A stretch of DNA of 64,000 nt from Gonapodya sp. JEL0774 (lineage: Eukaryota; Monoblepharomycota; Monoblepharidomycetes; Monoblepharidales; Gonapodyaceae). Both the position numbers and the translations under genes were made by a program. The notes beneath the pieces were generated by a model. It saw only the letters and a list, made by a program, of their open reading frames with translations, did not search any database and was not told the DNA's origin. The stretch spans positions 82,102 to 146,101 of the forward strand of contig JADIIX010000050.1 of the NCBI GenBank assembly GCA_027604505.1, in the 5' to 3' direction. Shown one piece after another: positions 44,103 to 54,576 of the stretch; positions within the stretch are counted from its first letter, which is position 1, and each line of letters opens with the position of its first letter.

Positions 44103-44600
44103 TTACAGGTTGCGGATGAAGGCGGGTTTGTGGGACTGCAAACGAGTTTATATGAAGTTCGATTAGCTCCATCACAGCGTCAACCAAACATACCTCCTGG
44201 TTGACTGCTTTGATATATTCTTCGATAAACGCCTTCTCCTCTGGATTATAAAATGGTGCAGGAATAGGCTTCGCAGCGCTTCGCGCAGACATGACCTTGT
44301 AGATAACGTAAAGACTGGAGAAGTAGCCCACAGTGACCTGTCACCGCCCATTAGTGGTGTGAAACAGAGTAACCAAAAGGAGATGGGGGACCAAATGGGA
44401 TGTCGAGTACATTTCGAATGGGATTGGCATGCTAAAAATATTCCAACAACACAACTGACACAGGCATTGAGTACGAACCTGCCACTGAGGTATTCTCCTT
44501 CCAGCAATATTCACGAAGCCGTAAAAGTGGGACTAAGGCCGGTGCGAGACGGGGTGGGAGAGACCAAGAACAAATCCGTCAGCTTCCGTCATGGGGCATC
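44103..44600 (-). CDS. Small mitochondrial membrane protein, ATP synthase subunit k-like
   Basis: Exons can be joined so that FYGFVNIAGRRIPQWQ is followed by VTVGYFSSLYVIYKVM, then SAAKPIPAPFYNPEEKAFIE and a short last exon ending SHKPAFIRNL with a TAA at 44103-44105. One short hydrophobic helix followed by a Pro-rich then acidic region is the layout of fungal ATP synthase subunit k (Atp19), a peripheral membrane subunit linked to dimers. The match is by pattern only. The first exon with the start codon is not certain; a candidate ATG lies near 44590. It is head-to-head with the VMA12-like gene. Confidence 0.55.
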
Positions 44601-44784
44601 CACAGGACAAAAGAAGCGTGACAGTTTCTGCACTGGATGATCATTCATTCTAACGTGCAATCCGTACCATCTTTGCGGCAGGGTCACAGAATGAGCAACA
44701 GGATGGTGAGTGTCGCGAAAAATTCTTGCTTCGGCCACCAGTCCCGCCTGGTCACATCTCAACAACCCGCACCTTGTTGCTCCA

Positions 44785-45818
44785 ATGGTAGAACTTTATG
44801 TTACCACCCGAATCCGAGATGCTGCGCTCAAAGCTATCAAACTACTGGGGGCGGACAGTTCTTTACGGAAGCGACTCTCTGCTACGCTCGTGGATATTCC
44901 TTCCAACAATGAGACAGGAGCAACTGCAGAGGCAGCAGAACAGAAAACTTTCGACTGCATTTCCAGGAAAGAGTCTGGCGGTGTTGAAAACTCGAATGCA
45001 GTGTACATGGATGGAAAACTTGGACACAACACGCGGAGAACAATCTCTCACCGTCTTCTGAAGGAGCTCGCAGACTTTCTCATTGATCATACGGACGGTT
45101 GGTTTTTGTTGCAAGAAATTGAAAGCTTTTGTTGTCTATCGGCTCTCTCATTGCATGGCCTTCCAGACCCCGTGGAGCGAACCCAATATGGGGTGGTTGA
45201 GTTGGCGCGCCGAAGTGCAGTATACGTCGAACCTCCCACTCCCAGAGTGAAGGTACTATAAAGACATATTTTTGATGATTATTTTCAGTCCGCCAGAATG
45301 CCTTTCTGACACGTAATGGCGTCCGCCTGTTAGAGTGCACAACTCCTGGCTATTCTAGAGAGCATCCGAGTCAAACAGGCTAATGAACAATATTATGCTC
45401 AAGAAAGTCGACAGTTAAATCTCGGAAAGGAACTGCGGGAAGGCGCACAGGACGTTCGAGAAGGTATCAAGATGGCAGCTTCAGTCGCAAATGTGCTCTT
45501 CTCGGTCGTTGGAATGGGATACGGAGCGTACTACGTGTCGGCTCAGCTTCATCAAGAACCGGGAATCGTGAGACAGAGACTTCGCAATGCATACATGGCT
45601 AGAGCTCATCTGCTCATTCAATATGGATAGAGAACTCTATTTGCCATCTTTGTCGCTGGAATAACTCTCATCGCTGAAGCGTGGTTCTTTTATTTCTATT
45701 ACCTTGTGAGCGTACTTGAGATTCCCCAATTCACAGTTCTGCGTTGATAACGCTGTGACCACATTTGCAGCTAGATGAAGTTGATCCCGTTAGCGTCACT
45801 CGCAAGAAGCATGATTAG
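44785..45818 (+). CDS. VMA12: V-ATPase assembly factor, Vma12/TMEM199 family
   Basis: ER-resident protein that helps assemble the V0 sector of the vacuolar H+-ATPase. Exons: 44785-45252, 45334-45567, 45631-45705 and 45771-45818. The N-terminus MVELYVTTRIRDAAL matches the family's start, so this ATG is preferred over one in a possible upstream exon at about 44691. The cytosolic region is helical. The conserved core GKELREGAQDVREGIKMAAS leads into two membrane helices, ANVLFSVVGMGYGAYYV and TLFAIFVAGITLIAEAWFF. The C-terminus ends VTRKKHD, an ER-retention-like dilysine context. Known proteins are 180-220 residues; this one is about 275 because of a longer N-terminal domain. Confidence 0.8.
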
Positions 45819-46049
45819 ATTCTGCATAACTATGTACATTTCTCGTTCTATCTCAAACTACAGGCTTTGTAAAAGTGAACAAAACGCTGCAGTCTGGTTT
45901 CGGTTTGCAGCTACACACGCTCAACATTTCACAGGCTCGTTCATCAATCCATCGTGCACGCTACACGGTGAATAACTATCTGGCGTCTTTACCGCATCTG
46001 ATTGTTCGATACTCCAAGCAGTTACGTGATATTGCAGCCAGTCCCAAAG

Positions 46050-47351
46050 ATGTCGAGCTTTCGGGACGCCGTTAGGAGGCTGCAGATAATATACGATGAA
46101 TGCGTACCAAAAGATGAAAAGAACGAAGGAGAGAAAGGGGTGGATGAGTTCACCAAGCTCAAGAAGAAGGTCCATCAGGATGTTAAAACAGTGCGGCAAG
46201 TGAGTGCTCATGTAGCAACCCGTTCGATTGAATGTCCTCATCACTTTACCCTCTTCACAATTTGTCAATCATCTACTGATGCCGCCTGTAGCAACTTAAA
46301 GAACGTGAAGAGCTGCTGTCGCTCAGAGGAACCTCACCCGAGACCGCAGAATCCTCTTATCGAATTCGTGTGGCCATAAAGGCCATCAAAGAAGATGCAG
46401 CAAAGATGAAAGAGATAGCAAATAAGGATGAACGAAAGGTACGCTTTATGACTGGCGTCCAGTGGAGCTCTCCTGGACATTGTGGACAATAAAATCCCAG
46501 AACAAGAAAGACCCCGCTGCGTTACAACGAATCACCGAAAGGAAAGAAATAGTGGATCTCGTATTCAAACATTTGGAGGAATGTGAGACCCTCGAGAAGA
46601 AGCGATTTAACGACAAGGTCTCCGGGGAAAGGACGGCATTGCTGACAGGAGGAGGCGTGGCTGGTTCAAGAGGAGGTGCAGGTACTTAATGAACACAACA
46701 TCCTTCTTGGTATAAAATCTCATGCTCAGAGGATGCCTGTTCCCAGAAATGCGACATCGTCAGGGCGCTGGCCTCGGTGCCTCGGCAGTAGATTCGGCTC
46801 CCAATGGACCCCGTTCTGACCCTTTCCTTGATTCTGATCTTCCCGACATTGACGTCGGGGAGGATTTGAAAATGATCCAAGCAAACAATGCCCTCATTGT
46901 AAGTGAATGTACGCTACATGGGAAGTGACTCTTTACACGAGCGAAGTCCCCCATCAAAGGACAAAGAACTTGATCAAATGCAGATGGGAATAACAGTGCT
47001 TAAAAACATAGCGGAAGGAATGGGGCAGGTGAGGTGTTGTTGTGCGGGTAACGTTAACGGAACTACATTCATCCGCTGCCCTGCAGGAACTGGAGAAGCA
47101 AAACGAAATGCTGGATACTATTGAAATAAAGGTCGACAAAGCAAATGAGAAATTGGATAATCTCAATGTCAAAATGAAAAACACGCTAGACAAGGCAAGT
47201 AGCGACCGAGCCTCCCTTTCTTCTCCCACTGTCATCACCACCTCGATTTTGGAATGCACAGGTAATGAAGGGTGACCGTTTCATGTTAAACTGTGTTCTA
47301 TTATGTGTTTTGCTTTCCATTGCGGCGTTCGTTGCATCCAGATTTACATAG
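46050..47351 (+). CDS. SYP7-type Qc-SNARE (syntaxin-like)
   Basis: Tail-anchored SNARE of ER or endomembrane fusion, resembling the SYP71-73 group known from plants and some protists. Exons: 46050-46199, 46292-46438, 46501-46681, 46747-46898, 46960-47028, 47087-47194 and 47262-47351. The N-terminal helical region (FRDAVRRLQIIYDEC, QRITERKEIVDLVFKHLEEC) matches that group. The SNARE helix runs LDQMQMGITVLKNIAEGMGQ then ELEKQNEMLDTIEIKVDKAN, with the zero-layer glutamine in the GQELEKQ segment. The C-terminal anchor is MLNCVLLCVLLSIAAFVAS. The last intron has a GC donor, AAG|GCAAGT (47195-47261). The CDS end overlaps the convergent downstream gene by 8 bp. Confidence 0.87.
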
Positions 47352-48919
47352 ATAGTTTGGCATTGTCATTCATGAGTTTATCATACCAACGCATCCAGTA
47401 GGCTGAAACTGCACATGCATGTTCACAATAATTTCCTGAATGTTCGAGATCAAAGATCCATCCAGCTGTCTTCCAACTGTCCTTCTCTCGACGCAATGTT
47501 TCACAAGTGAGTTGCCGTGTTTGGCCGCTGACCGACATCAGGAGGACAATTCTCAATGCAACACTCTCGCATTGTCGAAGCACCAAGGGTTGCGCCAAGC
47601 TCCCACCGGTAGAGTGTGTGGTCATCTGCTGAGTGCCTGCATAGCGACTGATTTCAGGAACCTGCACCATCGAGTGCCGCAGGAAAGAAGCCAAAGATAA
47701 CAGTGTCCGAATGTATGGGGCGAACACAGCTGGATGGAAAGAGCATACCTCAGCCGCCAGCCACGGGTGAATATTTACAAGGTGTGAATAGGATGCGATG
47801 TGAGAATCAGCGACCTGAGCCAAACATTGTTCTGCAAAAACCTCTGCAAGCAAGTCTGCAACCCTTTGGGGTGTGGGCGGCGTGTACTCAAGATAATCGC
47901 TAGATGTAGTTTGGCCATACAAGCCAGGTGGACCAGAGGCTCTCGCGAGAATAATGATGTTTGCGAAAACTTCCTGGAAGTGGAGTTCGTGAACCTCTGA
48001 ACGGGATCCACGCCGCATGACACATCATATTTGGCATCGTACTCACTATCCACGCTTCAGGGTCAATTCTATTGAGCTTGATCGTCATTTCCCTCACAAG
48101 CGAGAGTCCATTCGGAGACGAGCCGTCTAGCTTGGATGAGGCGAAATCTTGCGCGATTGTTCGGAGCAGAAGTTTTGCTGTTGCGCGACGGGTGACCGAG
48201 GTTATCTGGAGTTGATATTCCAGCCGCGATTTTTTCCCCTGTGCCACGAGTCCTGATGAAAGAGCCGAGAAAGAGTAAATTGAATAGCATACCGTTTTCG
48301 CTTGATTCGCGATGTGTGGGAACACCAACCTGAGAACCCTACTGTGTCGCCCATTTGAGCAGCCGATTGAAGTTCATCGCGTACTGCATCTAACCCTCTA
48401 ATAAGGTTGCTTGATGTCACAACATGTGAAAGAAGCTGCCAGATGGCGAAATTTGTAAGCGAGAGCCCTATCACTGGAAGTGGTGGTTCACCGCACCTGA
48501 TGAACTCTCGTGTCACTCCTCTGAATCAAAGACAAAAACAAATTATCTGGTAGGCTGTGATTGGTCATGAGCATTTCAGATATTTCAGCGCACGAGTTTG
48601 CGAGGGTTCTCAGTGGTCCATCAAGCCGGAGTTCTCGTAGAACAAGAGCGAAGTTCTGTTCCATCTCCTTGACCTCCATGGAATCTCCGTGAGCAGCAGC
48701 CTACCACAAGAAATGGTTGTACTTTAGCTTTAATATGGAATCATGGGGTCCAAAAAATCGAGCGTTAACCTCGAGTCCACCAGCGAGTCCAAGAATCGCC
48801 TCCATTTGCTCAATGGTCAGAGACCGAACACATTCTGAGCGGGCAATTCTGATGGCATCAGCGAAAGCGCGAAGTTTTTGAGTACTTCCGCTTTCGCTCG
48901 GGGTGACCTTTGGGGGCAT
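47344..48919 (-). CDS. Unrecognised helical (ARM-like?) protein
   Basis: The proposed start is MPPKVTPSESGS at 48919. Exons recognised by splice sites and composition: about 48775-48919, 48540-48703, 48340-48500, 48065-48250 and two or more to the TAA at 47344-47346. Examples of coding text are SLTIEQMEAILGLAGGLE, VLRELRLDGPLRTLANSC, YLEYTPPTPQRVADLLAEVF and SYSHLVNIHPWLAAEVC. The sequence is leucine-rich and mostly helical, about 450-500 residues, without membrane segments or known motifs. Repeated helix pairs suggest an armadillo/HEAT-like scaffold, but this is a guess. It is divergent from the secreted-protein gene and converges with an 8-bp overlap on the SNARE gene. Exon limits are approximate. 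Confidence 0.55.
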
Positions 48920-49011
48920 TTGAATGATGTAAGAACGCGAAGTTTGGTGGATCACAGGCACAAGTGACTGAGGCCTCCACCCACCATTGATCAGTTTGAA
49001 ATAGATGAGAG

Positions 49012-50391
49012 ATGAAATCTGTTCAACGCTTTTCTTTTCGCCTTTTAATGATGCGCGCTCGGTATCATCAGCGTCCACTGTTCGTGGATTCTCTCAGTTT
49101 CATCCTGAGCCTCGCGCTCTTCATCTTGTTCGCGGTTCCATCAGAACCTGCCAGCAACGCCGCTTATTGCTATGGATTAGACAGAGCTTCATCTGGGTCA
49201 TGCGTTTCGATTCTTCAAACCAGTGGAACCACCCAGCAACTTCCGGACGGCGTACTCAGTTCTGGAAACGATGTCGCAGTTCAAATGCGGTTTACGTGGA
49301 CAGTGACAAACAAGACCATCACCAACTCAACGCTTTTGGCAAATGCGACATCATGCAATCAAACAAACTGCAACGTTACAGCATTTGGATGGTTCTTTCC
49401 AAAAGTTGATGTTCACTCGCAGTTGCTAATGAATGGCTCACAAGGTTCGGAAGTACTCTTGAACAGGGGCACATGCTAGCTCTCTTACGGCGCTTATTTA
49501 GCCGTTAGATTGGTCTCGCTGACTACTCGCCGGTGGGATCAAGTTTGGCTGTCGGTTCAGATTGTAATAAACGGAACATTGTTTTCCACTGAGCGGAAAC
49601 AATGGTTCGCACAGCCAGATTCAACTGCAACTTCTATATACTACATTCCATACCGTGGAGTGGTGGTGGAGCTGAATAAGGGTATGCTGCGCACTGCCAC
49701 CATTCCTTCTGACCATCTCAGGCGGGACTTACTCTCGGTGTTTGCACAGGGGTCGTTCAATCAATCTATTGGGAGGAAGTCAGTAAATCACTTTCACTCT
49801 GTGGTAGTGCTCTAGTAGACCAACTTGATATATGCCCCGTCGAGTGCACCACTGCAGGTAGCGGTGCGACAGGCTTCTCAGGCTGTGACGTGAAGGTTCG
49901 TGAGCATCCGGAATCATGTTCCAGAAACCTTTCTGATCGGAATCAAAAAACAGGTGTACTTGATGTGGGCGGGCACAGACGCACAGGGCAAAACCCTGCG
50001 ATCAGTTGGTGAGTGGTCAAAGCGGTGCGGCTTTAGAAAGTTCTCTGACATAATGCGATACACCAGAGCAATCTGTATATAAAATTCAGAATATTATATG
50101 AGATGATCAGCTGGTTCTGAAGTCCTGCAAAATTCTTGAATTTAAATCGACTTTTGTAAACTGGAACTACATTTTGATGCTCGTGTAAATGACTTTTGCT
50201 GGCTGTTGTAGTTGTCAGTTTCGGAGGGCAGTCGCCCATATGAGTCGACAAACAACGAGCGTGATCTGTTCCGTTGAATTGGTGGGGAAAACCAGTCTCT
50301 CTTTACATGTTTTGGGGCTCTACCGGTGTCTCCAGTCCGGACTCGGTGTATTGATAGGACAAAAGTATATTACGATTCCGTTCGGCTGATG
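49012..50391 (+). CDS. Secreted or membrane glycoprotein, unrecognised
   Basis: The ATG at 49012 is followed by a basic N-terminus and a hydrophobic signal or anchor (SLSFILSLALFILFAV). The next 120 residues have paired cysteines and many N-glycosylation sites (NKT, NST, NAT, NQT, NCNVT, NGS), so the product is very probably exported. Further exons follow acceptors near 49508 and 49827, with text such as IYYIPYRGVVVELNKG and DQLDICPVECTTAG. The end of the gene, near 50040-50391, is not resolved. I do not recognise the family. The length would be 300-380 residues. Promoter space is shared with the divergent unrecognised gene at 47344-48919 (starts 92 bp apart). Confidence 0.5.
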
Positions 50392-50571
50392 GATCCTAGG
50401 AAGCACACATCAATAGCAGGTTGGTTGACCGCCTGAGAGACCCCTTGGCGCTGTGATCATTTTCGGAGACGGGATGCGGATAAGGAGGCATGAGAGGGAA
50501 TGAGCGAAGTTCAGATCGCTCCCTCCAATACAAAAAATTCACTCGCCCCATCCACAAACCTTCGAAAACAA

Positions 50572-51353
50572 ATGAGCAGTCGAGGAGGAGCACCCCGGAA
50601 ACGTGGTGGAAACGCACACAGAGGACGTGGAAGTGGACGAAGAGACTTCACGGATAGGGAGTTGCACTTTGACGGTCCTCCACCTCAGGATGATCCCTCA
50701 GAGAATGAAGAGGATGACAGTGAAGAAGAGAATGAGACCACCAACGGAGCATCAAGACCAGCTGGGCCAGGAACACCAATCACTGAGGTACGTAGCGGCA
50801 GAATCGAGACTTTCTGAGTTTCAATCAACTTCACCATCTCTGCTTTCATTTGCCCACCAGGTATACAACCCGAATCGGAATGCGAAGCCAGCAATGAAAC
50901 TTTCGGATCTGGGAAAAACACCGGCTGCTGGCTCGGGTGATGACATGTTTAGAGGCGACGGACAGCTCTCCAGAAAAGAGCGGGAGGTGTGTGAGGTTGT
51001 GATCTTCGGACCACGAGCAAATATCTCAACAACAATTGTCCAACCGTGAAACTCTAAGGCGATGGAGAAGGAAAGGGCGAGGGAGGCGTACATGAAGAAG
51101 CACCTCGCAGGGCAAACTGAGGAAGCTAAACGTGACCTTGCGCGATTAGCACAAATTCGAAAAGAACGGGAGGAGGCGGCAAGAAAAAGAGAGGAGGAGA
51201 AGTTGGGTGAGTGATCCTCGCCATAATATCTGTGATGTCTTTAATATCAATGCATTTCTTGGACTCGCTCCAGCAAAGGAAGCAGGGAAGGCGGGAAAGA
51301 AGTCAGAGAGCTTGAACGCTTCAAAAGCTACCATCACCAAACGTTTGGGCTAA
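50572..51353 (+). CDS. PDAP1: PDAP1-family (28 kDa heat- and acid-stable) phosphoprotein
   Basis: Small, highly charged, probably disordered protein. Animal members are phosphoproteins associated with RNA and growth control; the molecular role is unclear. Exons: 50572-50787, 50861-50986, 51059-51206 and 51274-51353. The N-terminus is Arg/Gly-rich ([18 protein letters not shown]), then acidic. The conserved core [18 protein letters not shown] is followed by [20 protein letters not shown] and [15 protein letters not shown]. The C-terminus is lysine-rich, ending TITKRLG. The length of about 190 residues fits the family. Its stop is 38 bp from the stop of the convergent MEMO1 gene. Confidence 0.9.
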
Positions 51354-51391
51354 TCTTGCATACTATTGTGCCATCATCAATATATGTAGTA

Positions 51392-52744
51392 TCACTTGCG
51401 GGGTACATTGAAGAAAGCAGACGCGTAGCTAACTGAGCTATCCCTGTCATTTAGGACTCGACTAGACTGTGCGTACCGCACAAACTTGAGGGACGGGTTA
51501 CTTGCAGGGTCTGAGGTTCCTTGAGTGGATGGTAGTTGGGGGAAAGCTCTCCCAATCGCATTTAATAGAACTCCAATCGGATGCCTGGGACAAGAATGAT
51601 GTCAGGAAAACCGGTATTTGAAACACACATCACATTCAGACGGACCTCCCACAGATGGTGTTTTTCGTTCTTTTCAAATAGGATTCAAAGCCAGAGATAT
51701 CGAGTTTCTCAATAAGTTCCATTCCTTCACGATCCAAAGCCTCTATGCTCTCGTGTATTGGCATTTCTCGTGACGCCGAGTGATGCTTATATGTATAGGC
51801 AAAGCGAGTACCCCAATGGCAAAAGTCGGACGAGATCACAAAGAGATTTGTTGGATCCTTGAGGTACTTGGCTAAAATTTCGCCGTAGTGTCCTTCCTTG
51901 GCATTAGATATTGCCCCAACAAGTATCGGTATGATGGTATATGTTGCTGGTGCTCTGGCGTGAATTGCTTATCAGCAATAAGTCAGGTCCAGGCAATCCG
52001 TTCCTGCTCACCGATCCATAATTCTCACGAGGTAAGGAAGCTGCATTTCGATGCTGTGCTCGCCCTCGTCCACCGAGAGACTCATTTTAGAAAAGCTCCC
52101 AGTGCTCTGCAAGTCCCTTTGCACTATTCGCGGTTCGCGATCAGCCTCGTAGCCTTGAGCATTGACCCATCTACGTCACATCACCTCACCTTCCGTGTCG
52201 ATTACCAAGTTCCCTATAGGGGTCTCATATTCACTACACTGAGTAAGAGCACAGCCGTCAAGGTAGAAGTGGTGGGATGGACCCAGAATGAAAATTCGCT
52301 TTCTATGTACATAATTGGCAACTGTGGGGATCGGAACAACAATGTAATCCACGAAATTCAACAGGAACGCACATTTGCGAGGCATCCACAAGCTTATACG
52401 CCCATGCGGCTGTTGGTCCAGAGTATGAATAGCCCGCATGCCTGCAAGTGTCCGAAAGTTCGGCTGAAAAGGGCCACCAAGGAGCTGATGACTGCATAGA
52501 AGGACTTACGGGACTATGATCGCTCTCGCAGTGTTAATTGGAAGTGCTAGCTCGATGCCATGAAAACTTGGAAGCGTTTCGGGCACCTGTTCGAGCCACC
52601 CATCGAGCTCTTCCGTTAGTTTGTTGGCTGACGGGATGCCGAAGATGAGAGATTGCGCTCAATCTTCGAACTGATGGATCAGAGTCCAGACGACTCACAG
52701 TTTTTCGAGTACCAGGAGCCCGCGTGAGTTGCTCTTCGCTTCAT
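51392..52744 (-). CDS. MEMO1: MEMO1-family protein
   Basis: MEMO proteins share the fold of class III non-haem iron dioxygenases. Animal MEMO1 binds copper and iron and modulates redox and cell motility. Exons: 52699-52744, 52510-52627, 52373-52442, 52190-52302, 52012-52123, 51646-51954 and 51392-51584. The N-terminus [13 protein letters not shown] is typical. Metal-site histidines lie in [24 protein letters not shown] and [11 protein letters not shown]. The core motif [18 protein letters not shown] and the C-terminal [16 protein letters not shown] are intact. The length is about 320 residues, slightly above the usual 300. Confidence 0.94.
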
Positions 52745-52889
52745 TCTGGATCTCACTGTCGTGAAAGGTGTTTAGTTTGCTCCTGGCCACATGAAACCCG
52801 CAAATATTATATTCGACTATCACATGCATCCTTTCGCTCAGCCAATCGCCATTGGTATTCTTCAACTTTCGTACAGACAGTTCACAAAT

Positions 52890-54366
52890 CTATTTTTTCG
52901 CCAGAACTTCTTGTGGAGCATCTTGTCCGCCGCTGACGTGTTCGATCAATGTATCACCATTCAGAGACGAAAAATTGGAATTGGTCTTTCCAGTCACTCA
53001 CAAGGTTGTCCACGAGACGACATTATCAATGGGAGCGATTGCGGGCCAAGATATCCCGTTTCTCTTCCGTAGAACCACCTCAACTTTTGTTGAAAGAAAG
53101 GTGTATTTGGACTCGGCCGGGTCAATGGGTTGCGAAAGAGTGGTATCATATATGAAGTACGTTCCGTCCAGAAATTGGAGGTTGACCTTGAGCTGTGAAA
53201 CAAAGAGCACATGAGGAGGCGGGGTTCTCCGCTGCAACCGAAAAATACTAACAGCTTGGCCCTCAAAAGATATGGACGACTTTTCCTTATCTATCTTCTT
53301 GGCATAAAAGCTGATGTGAACGGTCGTTTGAGTTTGGTAGAAGTCGTGGCGACATTGCACCCGTTGCTTCACTGGCTGAACGAGACAAAACGATCAAAAC
53401 GCACTTTCACGCGCCGAAGTTTTGAGCGATGGATTGCTCGCAACATTGCATACCTTCACATCCACGAACCGGTGCTTGCCAGTCTTGCATCCTTTGATCT
53501 TTAGGAACTCTTCAAACTCGAGCACCTTCCGAGAGCAGCACGAGTAACCTTTGCTTCCCTCATGGAATATGGCTTCTCCTGGGTGAAACTGAGGGTTTCC
53601 AATGGTCGTGATGCGTTAAAATTTTCAATGTTCAAAGGTCTGATGAAATGGTGCGACCTTGCTCATCTCACCACACATTCATCTTCCCTGGACGAATTGT
53701 CCTTGTAAGTGGCACCGCAAGTCTTTCGTTTGCACTGAGTTCCAACCTCAATGACAGCATCTGGCGCATCATTTAAATCTTCTTCCTTCATCTGAGGTTC
53801 GGTGTTCTCTTGGGGTGCATCTTGGGCTGTTTCCAGCTTCGGGGCACGAGGGTTTGCTGCTCCCGCAAGACCACCTGCGTTGCCATAAGTTTCAACGCCG
53901 GACTCAGATTTTGATACAAGTGATGGGCCTGTTGGGACCGCTGTGGGTTGAGACTTGGAAACGTTCCCGGAGGGTTTGGGTGCAGAAGAAGACGTGGAGG
54001 TGGCATCTGGGACAGGCTCATGCCTGCCAGCAGTACATCCTGGGCTAGATGAAGCAATAGAGTAGCAGTAGCTCATGAATCGTGAGACAAATCGGGAAGG
54101 AAAGGGGGGGAACTGTATGGAAGGATACGCTCACATTGCAAGGAATTCGTCGAAGCTCACGACCCGTTTCTTGCAGCAGTTCCATCCTTTCATGCCCTCG
54201 TGAAAGATAGGCCCTTTTCAAGCATAGAGATGCAATTCCGGTTTGAAACCTCTGGGGAAACCTGGAGCACCTGAATCTCACCCCCGGGATGATATTCGCA
54301 GGCAGTGTCACTATTTTCATCTTCGTTGTATGTCTTCCCACATCCCTTGTGTCCACATATAACCAT
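52890..54366 (-). CDS. CHORDC1: CHORD-containing protein (CHORDC1/RAR1-like, CHORD-CHORD-CS)
   Basis: Zinc-binding Hsp90 co-chaperone. Resolved exons: 54282-54366, 54135-54214, 53672-54044, 53454-53588, then about 53000-53370 (possibly split) and a last exon ending at the TAG at 52890. CHORD-I runs CGHKGCGKTYNEDENSDTAC, HPGGPIFHEGMKGWNCC, GCTAGRH. An acidic/Ser-rich linker follows. CHORD-II runs CKRKTCGATY, ECVFHPGEAIFHEGSKGYSCC, GCKTGKH. The CS domain contains CRHDFYQTQTTVHISFYAK and STKVEVVLRKRNGISWPAI. The order matches animal CHORDC1. Fungi related to yeast usually lack it, which supports an early-diverging lineage. Confidence 0.92.
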
Positions 54367-54576
54367 CGTCTGAACTTTCAGGGTGGGATTGAGTCTGTGA
54401 TGATTCTTGGCTGCCGAACCGAGCGCCGCAGTCCATACAAAGAGCGGGCCATCTTGTGAGTGGAACCACATATAAAATACCAAACCCCCGCGTGGCCCAC
54501 CCTGGATGTGGCGTGAACAAGGCCGACTCCCGCCTTTGTTTGCAGGAGATAATCAGGCTGGACGAAGGAATCAGCG

